22,373 nucleotides of DNA, taken from a virus. Under the pieces are notes generated by a model. The model was not told the origin of the DNA and ran no database searches. It saw only the letters and a program-made list of their open reading frames with translations. The position numbers and the translations under genes were made by a program. Shown piece by piece: positions 12,036-20,482 of the stretch. How positions within the stretch are numbered: the stretch's first letter is position 1; every line of letters begins with the position of its first letter. The DNA is taken from IMG/VR virus record IMGVR_UViG_3300031774_001351, positions 1 through 22,373 of that record; one strand, 5' to 3'.

Positions 12036-13522
12036 TGGCAATAAAACAATTAAAAAAAGAAATAATAAAAATATGTACTGACGCTAATAATAAAACAAGA
12101 GCAGAATTAAGTAAACACAAAATTGAAGCTTATGTATACAATAGAAAGTACATTAAAGAGTGGGCTAGATATAGCTGTGAGTATTTAGGACTAGAAAAGA
12201 AAGGCAATTACATAAATGGTATGGTAAAAGCATTTTTAGACTCAACTGAACAAAGTTTTAAAACAAGTAATGAGCCTTTTCATGTTAGTAGATTTAAAAA
12301 AGAATTAACAGTAGTAAAAGTAGATAGAACAACTGCAAGTAGAGAATCAGGCTCTAGTAGTAGAGAAAAGAAAGCTACTGGTGCAGGAAAAGAAGCAGCT
12401 TTAAAATCTCTAGAACAGGCAGCTGGTGTTTCTATTTTAAGTGGACATAGAACAAGGCTAAAAACAGGTATGCACGGACACCATGGTGGACCTCTAACAT
12501 CTGACCCTAAAACTACTTTAGGTATGGAATCAGTTAGAGATAATATGCCACGAAGTGATTCAGGTTTAGGAGATTTGATTGATAGTTTAAATCAAAGAAC
12601 TCCTGCAGACACTTTAAGAGATGTTGTAGTAGGTTTATTTAGTGATGTTATTGATGCTGAAATGCAATTACATAACTTACCAAATCAAGTAATGGCAACT
12701 AGGAATATAAGAACTCCTAACCCTGTAACAAAAAAGTATGTATTAACTAGAGCAATCCAAGTAAAATTTGCACTAGGCTCAGGTAGTACTGCAAAAGGAC
12801 AAGCCTATACCAAGGCTATGAAAGAATGGGACGAAGGAAGAGGAGGCAAACTAGCTAAGAAAATTGAAAGTATTTTGGCAGATGTTGAAAATAAAATAAA
12901 TAGTTTTATAATTAAACACATGGCATCAAACTCTTATAATCAATTAATGATAGGAGCTAGTCCAGGTATAATAGATAATGTACTAGTAGAAACTCCTAAG
13001 TTGTTAGTAAAAAGTATTTTTCCTCATAAAAGTAACCCTGATATGAGATTAAAAGTTAATAAAGCTTTATTTAAGAAAATGGCAACACCTAAAAAAGCTA
13101 GTAGTGGATTTCAAAAACCTAAAAAGAAGAAAGGTGGAAGAGTAAAACTTATTAGAAGAAATGGATTACCACCAATAGGAGGCAATATTAGAACAGATGC
13201 ATTAGGAACAAATCCTATAGCATTAAGAAATTTGTTAAATGATATTTTACCTCAGGCAATAGCCCAAAATATGACATCTCCAGCACTTAGATTTAGAACA
13301 GGGAGATTTGCAAACTCAGTAAGAGTTTCAAATGTAACACAAGGACCAAGAGGAGGGAATACAATGATAGAAACAACTTATCGACAAGACCCTTATGAAA
13401 CTTTTGCTCCAGGGGGTAAAAAATATACTTACCAAAGAGACCCCGAAAGACTAATAAAGAAAACGGTAAGACAAGTAGCAACAGGTATGATTGGTACTAG
13501 ATTCGGTGTAGGAGTCAACTAA
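12035..13522 (+). CDS. Large neck-region structural protein
   Basis: 495 residues. The N-terminal 90 residues are helical and basic; 100-175 are Ser/Gly/His-rich (SGHRTRLKTGMHGHHGGPLT); 180-345 are mainly helical; 350-378 form a Lys-rich linker (KKASSGFQKPKKKKGGRVK). The last 95 residues (LNDILPQAIAQNMTSPALRF, RTGRFANSVRVS, ending TRFGVGVN) resemble the HK97 gp10-like head-tail joining/tail-completion fold (RTGxLxxSVxV). Position between connector and tail terminator supports a neck role. It is much longer than a usual gp10 family member (about 100-150), so a fusion or N-terminal extension is likely. No enzyme motif is seen. Confidence 0.62.
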   Translation: MAIKQLKKEIIKICTDANNKTRAELSKHKIEAYVYNRKYIKEWARYSCEYLGLEKKGNYINGMVKAFLDSTEQSFKTSNEPFHVSRFKKELTVVKVDRTTASRESGSSSREKKATGAGKEAALKSLEQAAGVSILSGHRTRLKTGMHGHHGGPLTSDPKTTLGMESVRDNMPRSDSGLGDLIDSLNQRTPADTLRDVVVGLFSDVIDAEMQLHNLPNQVMATRNIRTPNPVTKKYVLTRAIQVKFALGSGSTAKGQAYTKAMKEWDEGRGGKLAKKIESILADVENKINSFIIKHMASNSYNQLMIGASPGIIDNVLVETPKLLVKSIFPHKSNPDMRLKVNKALFKKMATPKKASSGFQKPKKKKGGRVKLIRRNGLPPIGGNIRTDALGTNPIALRNLLNDILPQAIAQNMTSPALRFRTGRFANSVRVSNVTQGPRGGNTMIETTYRQDPYETFAPGGKKYTYQRDPERLIKKTVRQVATGMIGTRFGVGVN

Positions 13523-13983
13523 TGGATACGGCAACAGCAAGAAGATATTCAACGCGTCGTCGAGCTATAGTTGAAGCACTATGCACACAACTTGAACAAA
13601 TAAATGGTAGTGCACCATTTAGAACTTCAGTCTCTAATGTAGAAAGAAGACTAAAGTTTTGGGACGAAGTGAACGAATTTCCTACTATACATGTAGGAGC
13701 AGGAGCAGAAACTCGTGAATATGAAGGAGCGGGTTTCAGATTTAGATTTTTAAGAATAACAGTTCGATGTTATGTTAGTGACGACAACGATGTCATTCTA
13801 GCACTCGAAGAATTGTTAGAAGATGTTGAAAGTGTACTGGAGGATAATGATCCACTGGTTTATACAGATTCAACAGGAACATCTCAGTCTACAGTTCAAA
13901 CAACAATTGCAACAGTAGACACAGATGAAGGAGTTCTCGAACCTCTAGGCGTAGGTGAAATCGTCTGTGAGATTCGATATTAA
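13522..13983 (+). CDS. Tail terminator / tail completion protein (lambda U-like)
   Basis: 153 residues. Helical N-terminus (RRYSTRRRAIVEALCTQLEQ), a beta core (FPTIHVGAGAET, FRFLRITVRCYV), a helix (VILALEELLEDVESVLED) and a C-terminal strand (LEPLGVGEIVCEIRY). This is the alternating layout of the tail terminator family that caps the tail tube and meets the neck. Gene order (after the neck protein, before the tube gene) agrees. GGAG in the preceding gene serves as RBS, with TAATG overlap. Confidence 0.75.
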   Translation: MDTATARRYSTRRRAIVEALCTQLEQINGSAPFRTSVSNVERRLKFWDEVNEFPTIHVGAGAETREYEGAGFRFRFLRITVRCYVSDDNDVILALEELLEDVESVLEDNDPLVYTDSTGTSQSTVQTTIATVDTDEGVLEPLGVGEIVCEIRY

Positions 13984-13996
13984 TTAGGAGAATAAA

Positions 13997-15265
13997 ATGG
14001 CATTTTTCTTTAGTAGAGATACCAAAGTGTTTATGAAATGGGCATATGATTCCAATAATACAGCGCTATATGAGCTGCCCGTATTAGATGGATTTTCATT
14101 TTCTCAATCTACAAACACATCCGAGGTGACTTTAAGTGAGGCTGCAAACTCATCAGGCTATAGTAAAAGAGGTAGAGCAATGTTTACTGACTCTTTTGCA
14201 CCAGCTGAATGGAGTTTTAGTACTTATGTAAGACCAACAACATCTGATACAGGTGCCGCAGCGGCGTCTAATCAACATGCTGGTAATGCAAAAGCATTTG
14301 CAGTTGAAGGTCCTTTATGGGCGGCTATGTCAGCAAACACTTATGACAATGCTATCGCTGGTTCAGGCGACGGTAAAGTCTTTGATAGTGCAAAAGCTAC
14401 ATACGGACCGAACGTATTTGATTTTCAAAACTCAAACCAAGTTGCACTTGGAGTCTTTGATTTATTCTTTGTGTTAGGAGCAGCAAAAGATTCAACTTCA
14501 GGTTTATATGAAACAGGACAAGACGGAGTAACCGTCTACAAACTAGCAAATTGCTCAGTTGGTTCTGCATCAGTAGACTTCGATATTGAAGGTATTGCTC
14601 AAGTAGCATGGAGTGGTCAAGGACAATCAATAGAAGAGGCAGCATCAGTTAACACTGGTACTTCAGCAACTAATGATTCAAACTCTCAATCAGTAGCAGC
14701 GGAAACAAGCGACGGATTGATTAACGAAGGAATTAGTTCAACCTCTAACTATGTTAGAAACAAATTAACAGACTTAACAATGGTTTATGACCATGCTAAT
14801 ACTTCTGGAACAAAAGGTTTATTAGGTTCAAGTAACACTACTTATAGTATGACACTAACAGGTGGAAATGTTACTATTGAAAATAACCTAACTTATCTAA
14901 CACCAGAAACATTAGGTTCAGTTAACCTCCCATTAGGACATGTAATGGGAACAAGGTCAGTATCAGGTAACTTTACCTGCTATTTAAATGATACAAGTGA
15001 AGGTTCACTACAATTATTTGAAGACCTACAAGAATCAAGAGGTGTGATTACAAACGCATTTGACTTAAAATTCGCAGTTGGTGGACAAAACAGTACGCCA
15101 AGAATGAATCTTGAGATGGCCAAATGTCACCTTGAGTTACCTAGTCACAGTATTGAAGATGTGATATCCGTGGACGTTAATTTCCACGCGTTACCAACAG
15201 ATTTATCTTCAGGTACAAAAGCTAGTGCAACAAACGAACTGAAAGTAACTTATGCCGCAGGCTAA
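13997..15265 (+). CDS. Major tail tube protein
   Basis: 422 residues, Ser/Thr/Gly/Asn-rich and beta-dominated, beginning AFFFSRDTKVFMKW, with SFSQSTNTSEVTLSE, FAPAEWSFSTYVRP and, near the end, LGHVMGTRSVSGNFTCYL. The strand pattern and position just before the frameshifted chaperone pair mark it as the tube protein. It is larger than lambda gpV (246 residues) and probably carries extra beta domain(s). Strong RBS (TTAGGAG). Followed by a strong terminator, as expected for a high-copy protein. Confidence 0.8.
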   Translation: MAFFFSRDTKVFMKWAYDSNNTALYELPVLDGFSFSQSTNTSEVTLSEAANSSGYSKRGRAMFTDSFAPAEWSFSTYVRPTTSDTGAAAASNQHAGNAKAFAVEGPLWAAMSANTYDNAIAGSGDGKVFDSAKATYGPNVFDFQNSNQVALGVFDLFFVLGAAKDSTSGLYETGQDGVTVYKLANCSVGSASVDFDIEGIAQVAWSGQGQSIEEAASVNTGTSATNDSNSQSVAAETSDGLINEGISSTSNYVRNKLTDLTMVYDHANTSGTKGLLGSSNTTYSMTLTGGNVTIENNLTYLTPETLGSVNLPLGHVMGTRSVSGNFTCYLNDTSEGSLQLFEDLQESRGVITNAFDLKFAVGGQNSTPRMNLEMAKCHLELPSHSIEDVISVDVNFHALPTDLSSGTKASATNELKVTYAAG

Positions 15266-15277
15266 GTGAACTAACCC

Positions 15278-15306
15278 GAGAGGGTGGAGACACCCTCTCA
15301 TTTTAT
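15278..15306 (+). terminator. Strong hairpin terminator after tail tube gene
   Basis: GAGAGGGTG (15278-15286), GAGA tetraloop, CACCCTCTC (15291-15299), nine perfect pairs followed by ATTTTAT. A GNRA loop makes the hairpin very stable. It separates tube and chaperone genes and would reduce expression of the downstream low-copy tail genes by partial termination. Confidence 0.88.
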
Positions 15307-15316
15307 AGGAAAAGAA

Positions 15317-15751
15317 ATGACAGAACAAGTAAAACAACAACCAGTATCGCTTAAGAGTCTAATGACTCCAAGCAAAACAGTATCAATAGATTATCCTGGG
15401 TATGACGGCTTTTGTGTGGAACTAACCTATTTAGCTAGAGAAGAATTAGTTAAATTAAGAAATAGATGTGTCAAACAAGTTTTAAATAAAAAGACTCGTG
15501 CTTTTGAAGAAAAACTTGATGAAGATTTATTTATGCAGGAATATGTTTCATCAATAATCAAGGGGTGGACAGGCTTAAAATTCAAATACTTAGAAGAGTT
15601 TCTATTGGTAGATATAAGTGGACAAGACCCTGAGAAAGAATTAGATTTCAACGCTGAAAATGCGGAGTTACTAATGAAAAACTCAAGCGACTTTGATCAA
15701 TGGGTAACCGATACTGTAGGTGACCTGGAAAATTTTACGCAGAGCAAGTAA
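15317..15751 (+). CDS. Tail assembly chaperone (G-like)
   Basis: 144 residues from ATG 15317, which follows TAGGAAA; an upstream in-frame ATG (15284) lies within the terminator hairpin and is not used as start. The body is helical and charged (YLAREELVKLRNRCVKQVLN, FEEKLDEDLFMQEYVSSIIK, GWTGLKF). This resembles the lambda gpG role: keeping the tape measure protein folded during tail assembly. The stop TAA 15749 lies in a hairpin, and a slippery heptamer 12 bases before it gives the longer GT form. Confidence 0.85.
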   Translation: MTEQVKQQPVSLKSLMTPSKTVSIDYPGYDGFCVELTYLAREELVKLRNRCVKQVLNKKTRAFEEKLDEDLFMQEYVSSIIKGWTGLKFKYLEEFLLVDISGQDPEKELDFNAENAELLMKNSSDFDQWVTDTVGDLENFTQSK

Positions 15752-16128
15752 AAAGAGTACTTGCACTTATTGAACAAAATTTTAAAGATACAAGTATAGA
15801 TATTGACAAATATTTAGCAATTTGTGAACAACTAGGAGAAGAACCTGACCCTGCAAAGATGCCTCTTGAAAGAGGTAATCTCCCTGTAGAGGTACAGGAA
15901 GCATACCATTTACATGATATGCTCTCCGACCGTTGGGATGGAATGAATGGCTATTATCTCGGCAAGGATTATACTGCTTTAGACACTTATATAAAAGTAT
16001 TAAAAATAGAAGATGTAAAAACAACTCTATATTTTTTAAAACATATAGAATATTATAATTCAGATACACTGAATAAGAAAATCAAGCAGAAAAGAGATGC
16101 AGAGGAGCGAAAGCAGAAAAGTAGATAA
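15317..16128 (+). CDS. Tail assembly chaperone, frameshift product (GT-like)
   Basis: A -1 shift at 15730-15736 joins 140 codons of the G-like gene to 130 codons in the -1 frame (first new codon TAC, 15736-15738) ending at TAA 16128: about 270 residues in all. The -1 frame is open from 15724 and contains no good start codon until ATG 15859, which would truncate it, supporting expression by frameshift. The T part is helical (RVLALIEQNFKDTSIDIDKY, YLAICEQLGEE, YIKVLKIEDVKTTLYFLKHI) and ends basic. It would recruit tube subunits to the tape measure. Its stop overlaps the tape-measure ATG (TAATG). Confidence 0.88.
15717..15764 (+). promoter_or_regulatory. Programmed -1 ribosomal frameshift signal
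   Basis: Slippery heptamer A-AAT-TTT (15730-15736) in the 0 frame. An SD-like TAGGTGA (15717-15723) lies six bases upstream. Seven bases downstream starts a hairpin, GCAAGTA (15744-15750), AAAAGAG, TACTTGC (15758-15764), seven perfect pairs that include the 0-frame TAA. All three parts are in the arrangement known from bacterial -1 frameshift sites. Confidence 0.88.
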
Positions 16129-19100
16129 TGGCAGGTAAAAAAGTACAAGGCGGCACCATCACCTTCAAAATCAATGATGATGGTAGTCTATCCTTATTTG
16201 AAAAGAAAGCGAAAAAAGCTGGACAAGCTGTAAAGAAAGTAGGTAAATCTGCAGGGGATACTCGTAGAAATCTACAGTCTATGTCAGGTCGTGTCGAATC
16301 AGGCACTAAAGGTTTTTCTCGTATGCAACAAGGCACAGGTGGTCTTGTACAATCTTACGCTATTCTAGCATCTACTCTATTCGCAGTTGGAGCAGCTTTC
16401 CGAGCAATGGAAAATGCTGCCAACATAGAAAACCAAATGAAAGGTTTTCGTTCCTTAGCACAAATAACAGGTACTTCTATGTTAGCTATCACTTCTAGTG
16501 TTAGAGCGGCTACTGGAGGTATGCTCGATTTTCAAACCGCAGCACAACAAACTGCTATAGCAACCGCAGCAGGATTCACAAAAAACCAAATCGTAGAACT
16601 TTCAGAAGGAGCTAAATTAGCTTCTGTTACTCTTGGTCGTGATTTAACAGATTCCTTTAACAGATTAATAAGAGGTGTGACGAAAGCAGAACCCGAACTA
16701 TTAGATGAATTAGGTATCATATTAAGACTAGATATTGCAACAAGAAGTTTTGCAGCAGCAAATGGATTAGTAGCAGAAAAGTTAACAATCGGTGAAAGAA
16801 GATTAGCGGTGTTCGAAGAAGTACAAAGACAGTTAATAAATAACTTTGGAGCAATGCAAGATGAAGCAAATGAATTTTTAAATCCATTTTCAAAATTAAG
16901 TGTAGCCGTTCAAGATTTAGTTATAGAACTACAAAAATTACCTTTAGGAGCCTTCTCTTCTTTAGTTGAATTTCTAACTAGAAATATAGGAGCTTTGATG
17001 GTTGTTATGACAATGTTTGCAAGTTCTATAATATCCCAAATCGTCCCTTCTCTCGGTAATATGAAACAATCCTTCTTAGATGTATCAGTAGCAGCAACTA
17101 ATCAGCAGAAGAGTTTAAAAGCAAATGTTAATGTACAAAAAGCAAAAATTAAAGAAATAGAATCTAAATTTATTGCTTCAGAAGCTAAGAAGAATATAAT
17201 GTTCAAAAAAGAGTTAAAAAGAAGAGGAATCACTCAAAAATCTTTCAATGCTATGACAATAGCAGACCAGAAAAAACTTATTCAAAAAATGATAATGGAA
17301 GACAAAAAAGGTGTGTCTGCAACAGGAAGAGCAAACAAACAAAGACAAGCTTCTTATCAAGCTATGTTTAAGAAAATAGAATTGGCATCAGCAAAATCAG
17401 CAAAAACATTAGGTGCACACGCAAGAATAATGGGAGCCAATCTAATGATGATGGTAAGGCAACCAGCTATTTTAACATCAAGAGCAATAGGAGCAATAGG
17501 TACAGCTGCTGTAGCAGCAGCTCCTAAATTAGCCCTATTAGGTTCAATATTTAATGCAACTCTAGGAATAGCGATGGCATTTTTTACTTTAAAATTTGTT
17601 GTAGATTTCTTACCAGGAATACAAAAGATAAATGAAGCTCTTGATAAGATGAAAGAAAAATTAAAAGCATCACAAGTAGTTTTAACAGAAATGGCTTTTT
17701 CTTTTGATGAAAGACTATTAAATAGTAAATTAGAAAGTATAAAAGAATCTTTCTTTAAATCAGATGGTAGTGTAGACTCCATAGCTGGAGCTCTTAGAGC
17801 AGCGAACGCAGAATTAGAGTACTTTGGAAAATTAACAGGTAATCTTGAATTAGGAATGAATGAAAAAGCATTTAAAAAGTACATTGATAAAATTACAATG
17901 GAGACCATACGAGATATGGGAGACTCTGGTTTAGTAAGTGCTTTTGGTGGTACTATGAATGCTCTGTCAGCGTCTGGTGGTGCTGTACAAACTGTACCAC
18001 AAATGTTAGACCCAAACTATAAAATGGTAACACAAGACTCAGCAGCTTTACAAGCCGCATCAGAACTGATGGCTTCAAGACTATTAGAAAATGTTGCTTT
18101 AGCTATGAGAACAGGAGATACAGTAAAAGCAAGAGACTTACTTGCAACAGCTTTTGGAGATACAATTGCTGACTCTGCTATGGAAGGCTTTGCAGAGGCA
18201 AAGGGCAGTAGTAGAGCAATGGCAGGTCTTATGGAAGACTTACAACAGGAGTTAGGAGATAATCCTCTTAAAATATTTGAATTTGACTTTGTAAATAATG
18301 AAATAACAGGATTACGTGAAAATTTTATACTAGCTTTAAGAAAAGCGAATGATTTAGTAGCAGCAATTAATAGAGTGCCAGGTATTTTATCAGGAACAAG
18401 AGAAGCTTCCAAATCTTTAGCAGAAGCATTTGGTCAACAAATACCTAAACCTAGTACTATTGAAAAAAATGCAAATCAAATTGAAACTATATTAAATGAG
18501 TTTGTAGATAAAAAAGGTAATATAAAAGATTTAAACTCAGAAGAATTAAAATTAACTGCTAGTATTGTTTCAGTACTAGAAGATGAACTCGCAATAAAAG
18601 CACTAACTGCAGAACAAGCCAAAGACATATTAGAAGCAGAAAAAGAGAGATTAAGATTAGTAGACTTTAGATTAGATACTTTTAAAACTTTAATGGCTCT
18701 TTCAAAAGCTGAAATGAATAATCTAAAATTTGTTAATACTAGAACTTCAAAAAGATATCAAACAGAACAAAAAATATTTGATTTAAGAATGCAAATGCAG
18801 AATAATATCGATAAAGAAGAACAAAAATTTTCTAAACTTGTTAAATATGGAACTGACCAACAAAACAATATTGATAGACAAGCAGACGGAGTCAGGGCTG
18901 TAAATAGAGAATTAGAAGTTCAAGTAGAATTATTAGAAGCAAGCTTACATAGAACAGAAATGTTAATGAAAGGTTTATTAGAAACTTTTGATTCATCTGC
19001 CGCTAAAAATTTAGCAACTTTAATTGATACTGCAAATTTAGGAGAGTTTGGAGGTAAAGAGTTTATGAAAAACTTAGCCGAAGACTTGAAGAAAACTGCA

Positions 19101-20099
19101 GCAAAATCATTGGCAGAAGGTATGGTAGATTCAGTAACAGACAAATTAACTCCTGCAAGATTCAAACTTAATAAAAAATTAGACCCAGCACAAAAGATAA
19201 TGGCAGCACACAAATACCATATAGACTCTTTAGCAGATATATTAAATCAACATGCCAAAGCTATAGGAAGTTCTTTAGGAGTAAGTTCAAGTGGACTAGA
19301 CCCAACAGACCCAAATCAAATGACATATGGAGGATTATTTGGTGGCGATAAAACAAACTTAGAAGGTGGTTTTGTAGATACAATAAAAGGTAAATTATCA
19401 GGAATGAAAGATTTCATATTTGGTAAAAAAGGACAAGTATATAGCGGCTTTGACCATGCTGCCGTTCTTGACCCTACAAGAAAACATGCACCAGGCATGA
19501 AAGCTTTACCAGAAGGATTAACAGACGAGCAAAAAGCAACACTTGTTGGAGGCGGTGAAGTTGATACTTCTCTACCTAATATATTTGAAAGAGTATTTGG
19601 AGCAGATGGAATGTTTGCAAAAGTAGGTAAAAAAATCTTTGGAGAGGGCGGAATGTTCTCAAAAATAGGTGCAAGTTTATTTGGAGAAGGTGGAATGTTA
19701 TCAGGTTTATTTGGAGGCGGAGATGGTAGTGGACTCTCAGGATTCTTAGGAAAAATATTTGGAGGCGCTACTGGAGTAGCTACTGGAGGAGTCATAGGAT
19801 TAGCAAACGGGGGTGTAGCTAAATACTCTGCAGGAGGTATTGCAAGACAACCAACTTACTTAGTAGGAGAAGGAAAACAGCATGAAGCAGTAGTTCCTTT
19901 ACCTAACAACAGAAGTATTCCTGTAGACTTAGGAAATGGCTCAGGAGCAACAAACAATACAAGTATAACAGTCAATATGGCTGACGGAAGTTCACAGACA
20001 ACTAGTGATGGTGCTGCAGGTCTTGCACAAGCAATTGATGCAGCAGTACAAAGCACTATAGAAAAAGAACTTAGACCTGGGGGAATATTAGCAGGATAA
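16128..20099 (+). CDS. Tape measure protein
   Basis: 1323 residues. N-terminal basic region (FEKKAKKAGQAVKKVGK), helical body, hydrophobic segments near 74-92, 281-305 and 460-497, coiled coil near 880-960, and a Gly-rich C-terminus. Residues about 1155-1195 hold a roughly 14-residue tandem repeat (FGADGMF, FGEGGMF, FGEGGML), followed by YLVGEGKQHEAVVPLP, the classic end motif of lambda H-type tape measures. It sets tail length: at about 1.5 angstrom per residue, a tail near 200 nm would be expected (inference). Longest gene in the window. Its TAA overlaps the next ATG. Confidence 0.93.
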   Translation: MAGKKVQGGTITFKINDDGSLSLFEKKAKKAGQAVKKVGKSAGDTRRNLQSMSGRVESGTKGFSRMQQGTGGLVQSYAILASTLFAVGAAFRAMENAANIENQMKGFRSLAQITGTSMLAITSSVRAATGGMLDFQTAAQQTAIATAAGFTKNQIVELSEGAKLASVTLGRDLTDSFNRLIRGVTKAEPELLDELGIILRLDIATRSFAAANGLVAEKLTIGERRLAVFEEVQRQLINNFGAMQDEANEFLNPFSKLSVAVQDLVIELQKLPLGAFSSLVEFLTRNIGALMVVMTMFASSIISQIVPSLGNMKQSFLDVSVAATNQQKSLKANVNVQKAKIKEIESKFIASEAKKNIMFKKELKRRGITQKSFNAMTIADQKKLIQKMIMEDKKGVSATGRANKQRQASYQAMFKKIELASAKSAKTLGAHARIMGANLMMMVRQPAILTSRAIGAIGTAAVAAAPKLALLGSIFNATLGIAMAFFTLKFVVDFLPGIQKINEALDKMKEKLKASQVVLTEMAFSFDERLLNSKLESIKESFFKSDGSVDSIAGALRAANAELEYFGKLTGNLELGMNEKAFKKYIDKITMETIRDMGDSGLVSAFGGTMNALSASGGAVQTVPQMLDPNYKMVTQDSAALQAASELMASRLLENVALAMRTGDTVKARDLLATAFGDTIADSAMEGFAEAKGSSRAMAGLMEDLQQELGDNPLKIFEFDFVNNEITGLRENFILALRKANDLVAAINRVPGILSGTREASKSLAEAFGQQIPKPSTIEKNANQIETILNEFVDKKGNIKDLNSEELKLTASIVSVLEDELAIKALTAEQAKDILEAEKERLRLVDFRLDTFKTLMALSKAEMNNLKFVNTRTSKRYQTEQKIFDLRMQMQNNIDKEEQKFSKLVKYGTDQQNNIDRQADGVRAVNRELEVQVELLEASLHRTEMLMKGLLETFDSSAAKNLATLIDTANLGEFGGKEFMKNLAEDLKKTAAKSLAEGMVDSVTDKLTPARFKLNKKLDPAQKIMAAHKYHIDSLADILNQHAKAIGSSLGVSSSGLDPTDPNQMTYGGLFGGDKTNLEGGFVDTIKGKLSGMKDFIFGKKGQVYSGFDHAAVLDPTRKHAPGMKALPEGLTDEQKATLVGGGEVDTSLPNIFERVFGADGMFAKVGKKIFGEGGMFSKIGASLFGEGGMLSGLFGGGDGSGLSGFLGKIFGGATGVATGGVIGLANGGVAKYSAGGIARQPTYLVGEGKQHEAVVPLPNNRSIPVDLGNGSGATNNTSITVNMADGSSQTTSDGAAGLAQAIDAAVQSTIEKELRPGGILAG

Positions 20100-20482
20100 T
20101 GGCATTAGGATTTAGCACAGGAGGGTCTTTCGGAAATAGAACAATAGTACCAGATAGAGGTATGTCTAAAAGAAATGAACCAGCAGTTTTTATTGCTGAG
20201 TTTGGAGATGGCTACGAACAAAGAATAGCAAATGGAATAAATAATCTAAAACAAGAGTTTAATGTTAGTTTTGCAACTAGAGAAAAAGCAGAAATAGATG
20301 ATATAGTTGGATTTTTTGAAAGTACAAATGGTGTAACAGCATTTAATTTTACATTTGCAGATACAAATGCAAGTGGTAACGAAGAAACTGTAAAAGTGTA
20401 TGTAAAAGAGTTTAGTCAGAACTGGGATTATGATGACTATTATACTTTAAGTGCAACATTTAAAAGGGTATATGAAGCATAA
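20099..20482 (+). CDS. Minor tail protein M-like
   Basis: 127 residues. Motifs EPAVFIAEFGDGYEQRIANG and ATREKAEIDDIVGFFESTNG, with a strand-rich end (KVYVKEFSQNWDYDDYYTLS), match the lambda gpM family of tail-tip proteins (FGDGYEQR is the family mark). It acts in tail-tip assembly between tape measure and L-like protein. Joined to both neighbours by TAATG overlaps. Confidence 0.88.
   Translation: MALGFSTGGSFGNRTIVPDRGMSKRNEPAVFIAEFGDGYEQRIANGINNLKQEFNVSFATREKAEIDDIVGFFESTNGVTAFNFTFADTNASGNEETVKVYVKEFSQNWDYDDYYTLSATFKRVYEA

Noticed and set aside
15284-15316. Earlier in-frame start for the tail chaperone
   Set aside because: ATG 15284 lies inside the terminator hairpin and would add a non-conserved stretch; ATG 15317 has a proper RBS.
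15859-16128. Separate 89-residue gene starting at ATG 15859
   Set aside because: The frame is open back to 15724 with matching chaperone-like sequence and a strong frameshift signal, so it is the GT extension.
17357-19795. Long antisense ORFs within the tape measure gene (including a Pro-rich 159-residue one)
   Set aside because: They mirror Gly/Ala-rich and AT-rich coding on the + strand, have no RBS and no domain; every other gene is on the + strand.
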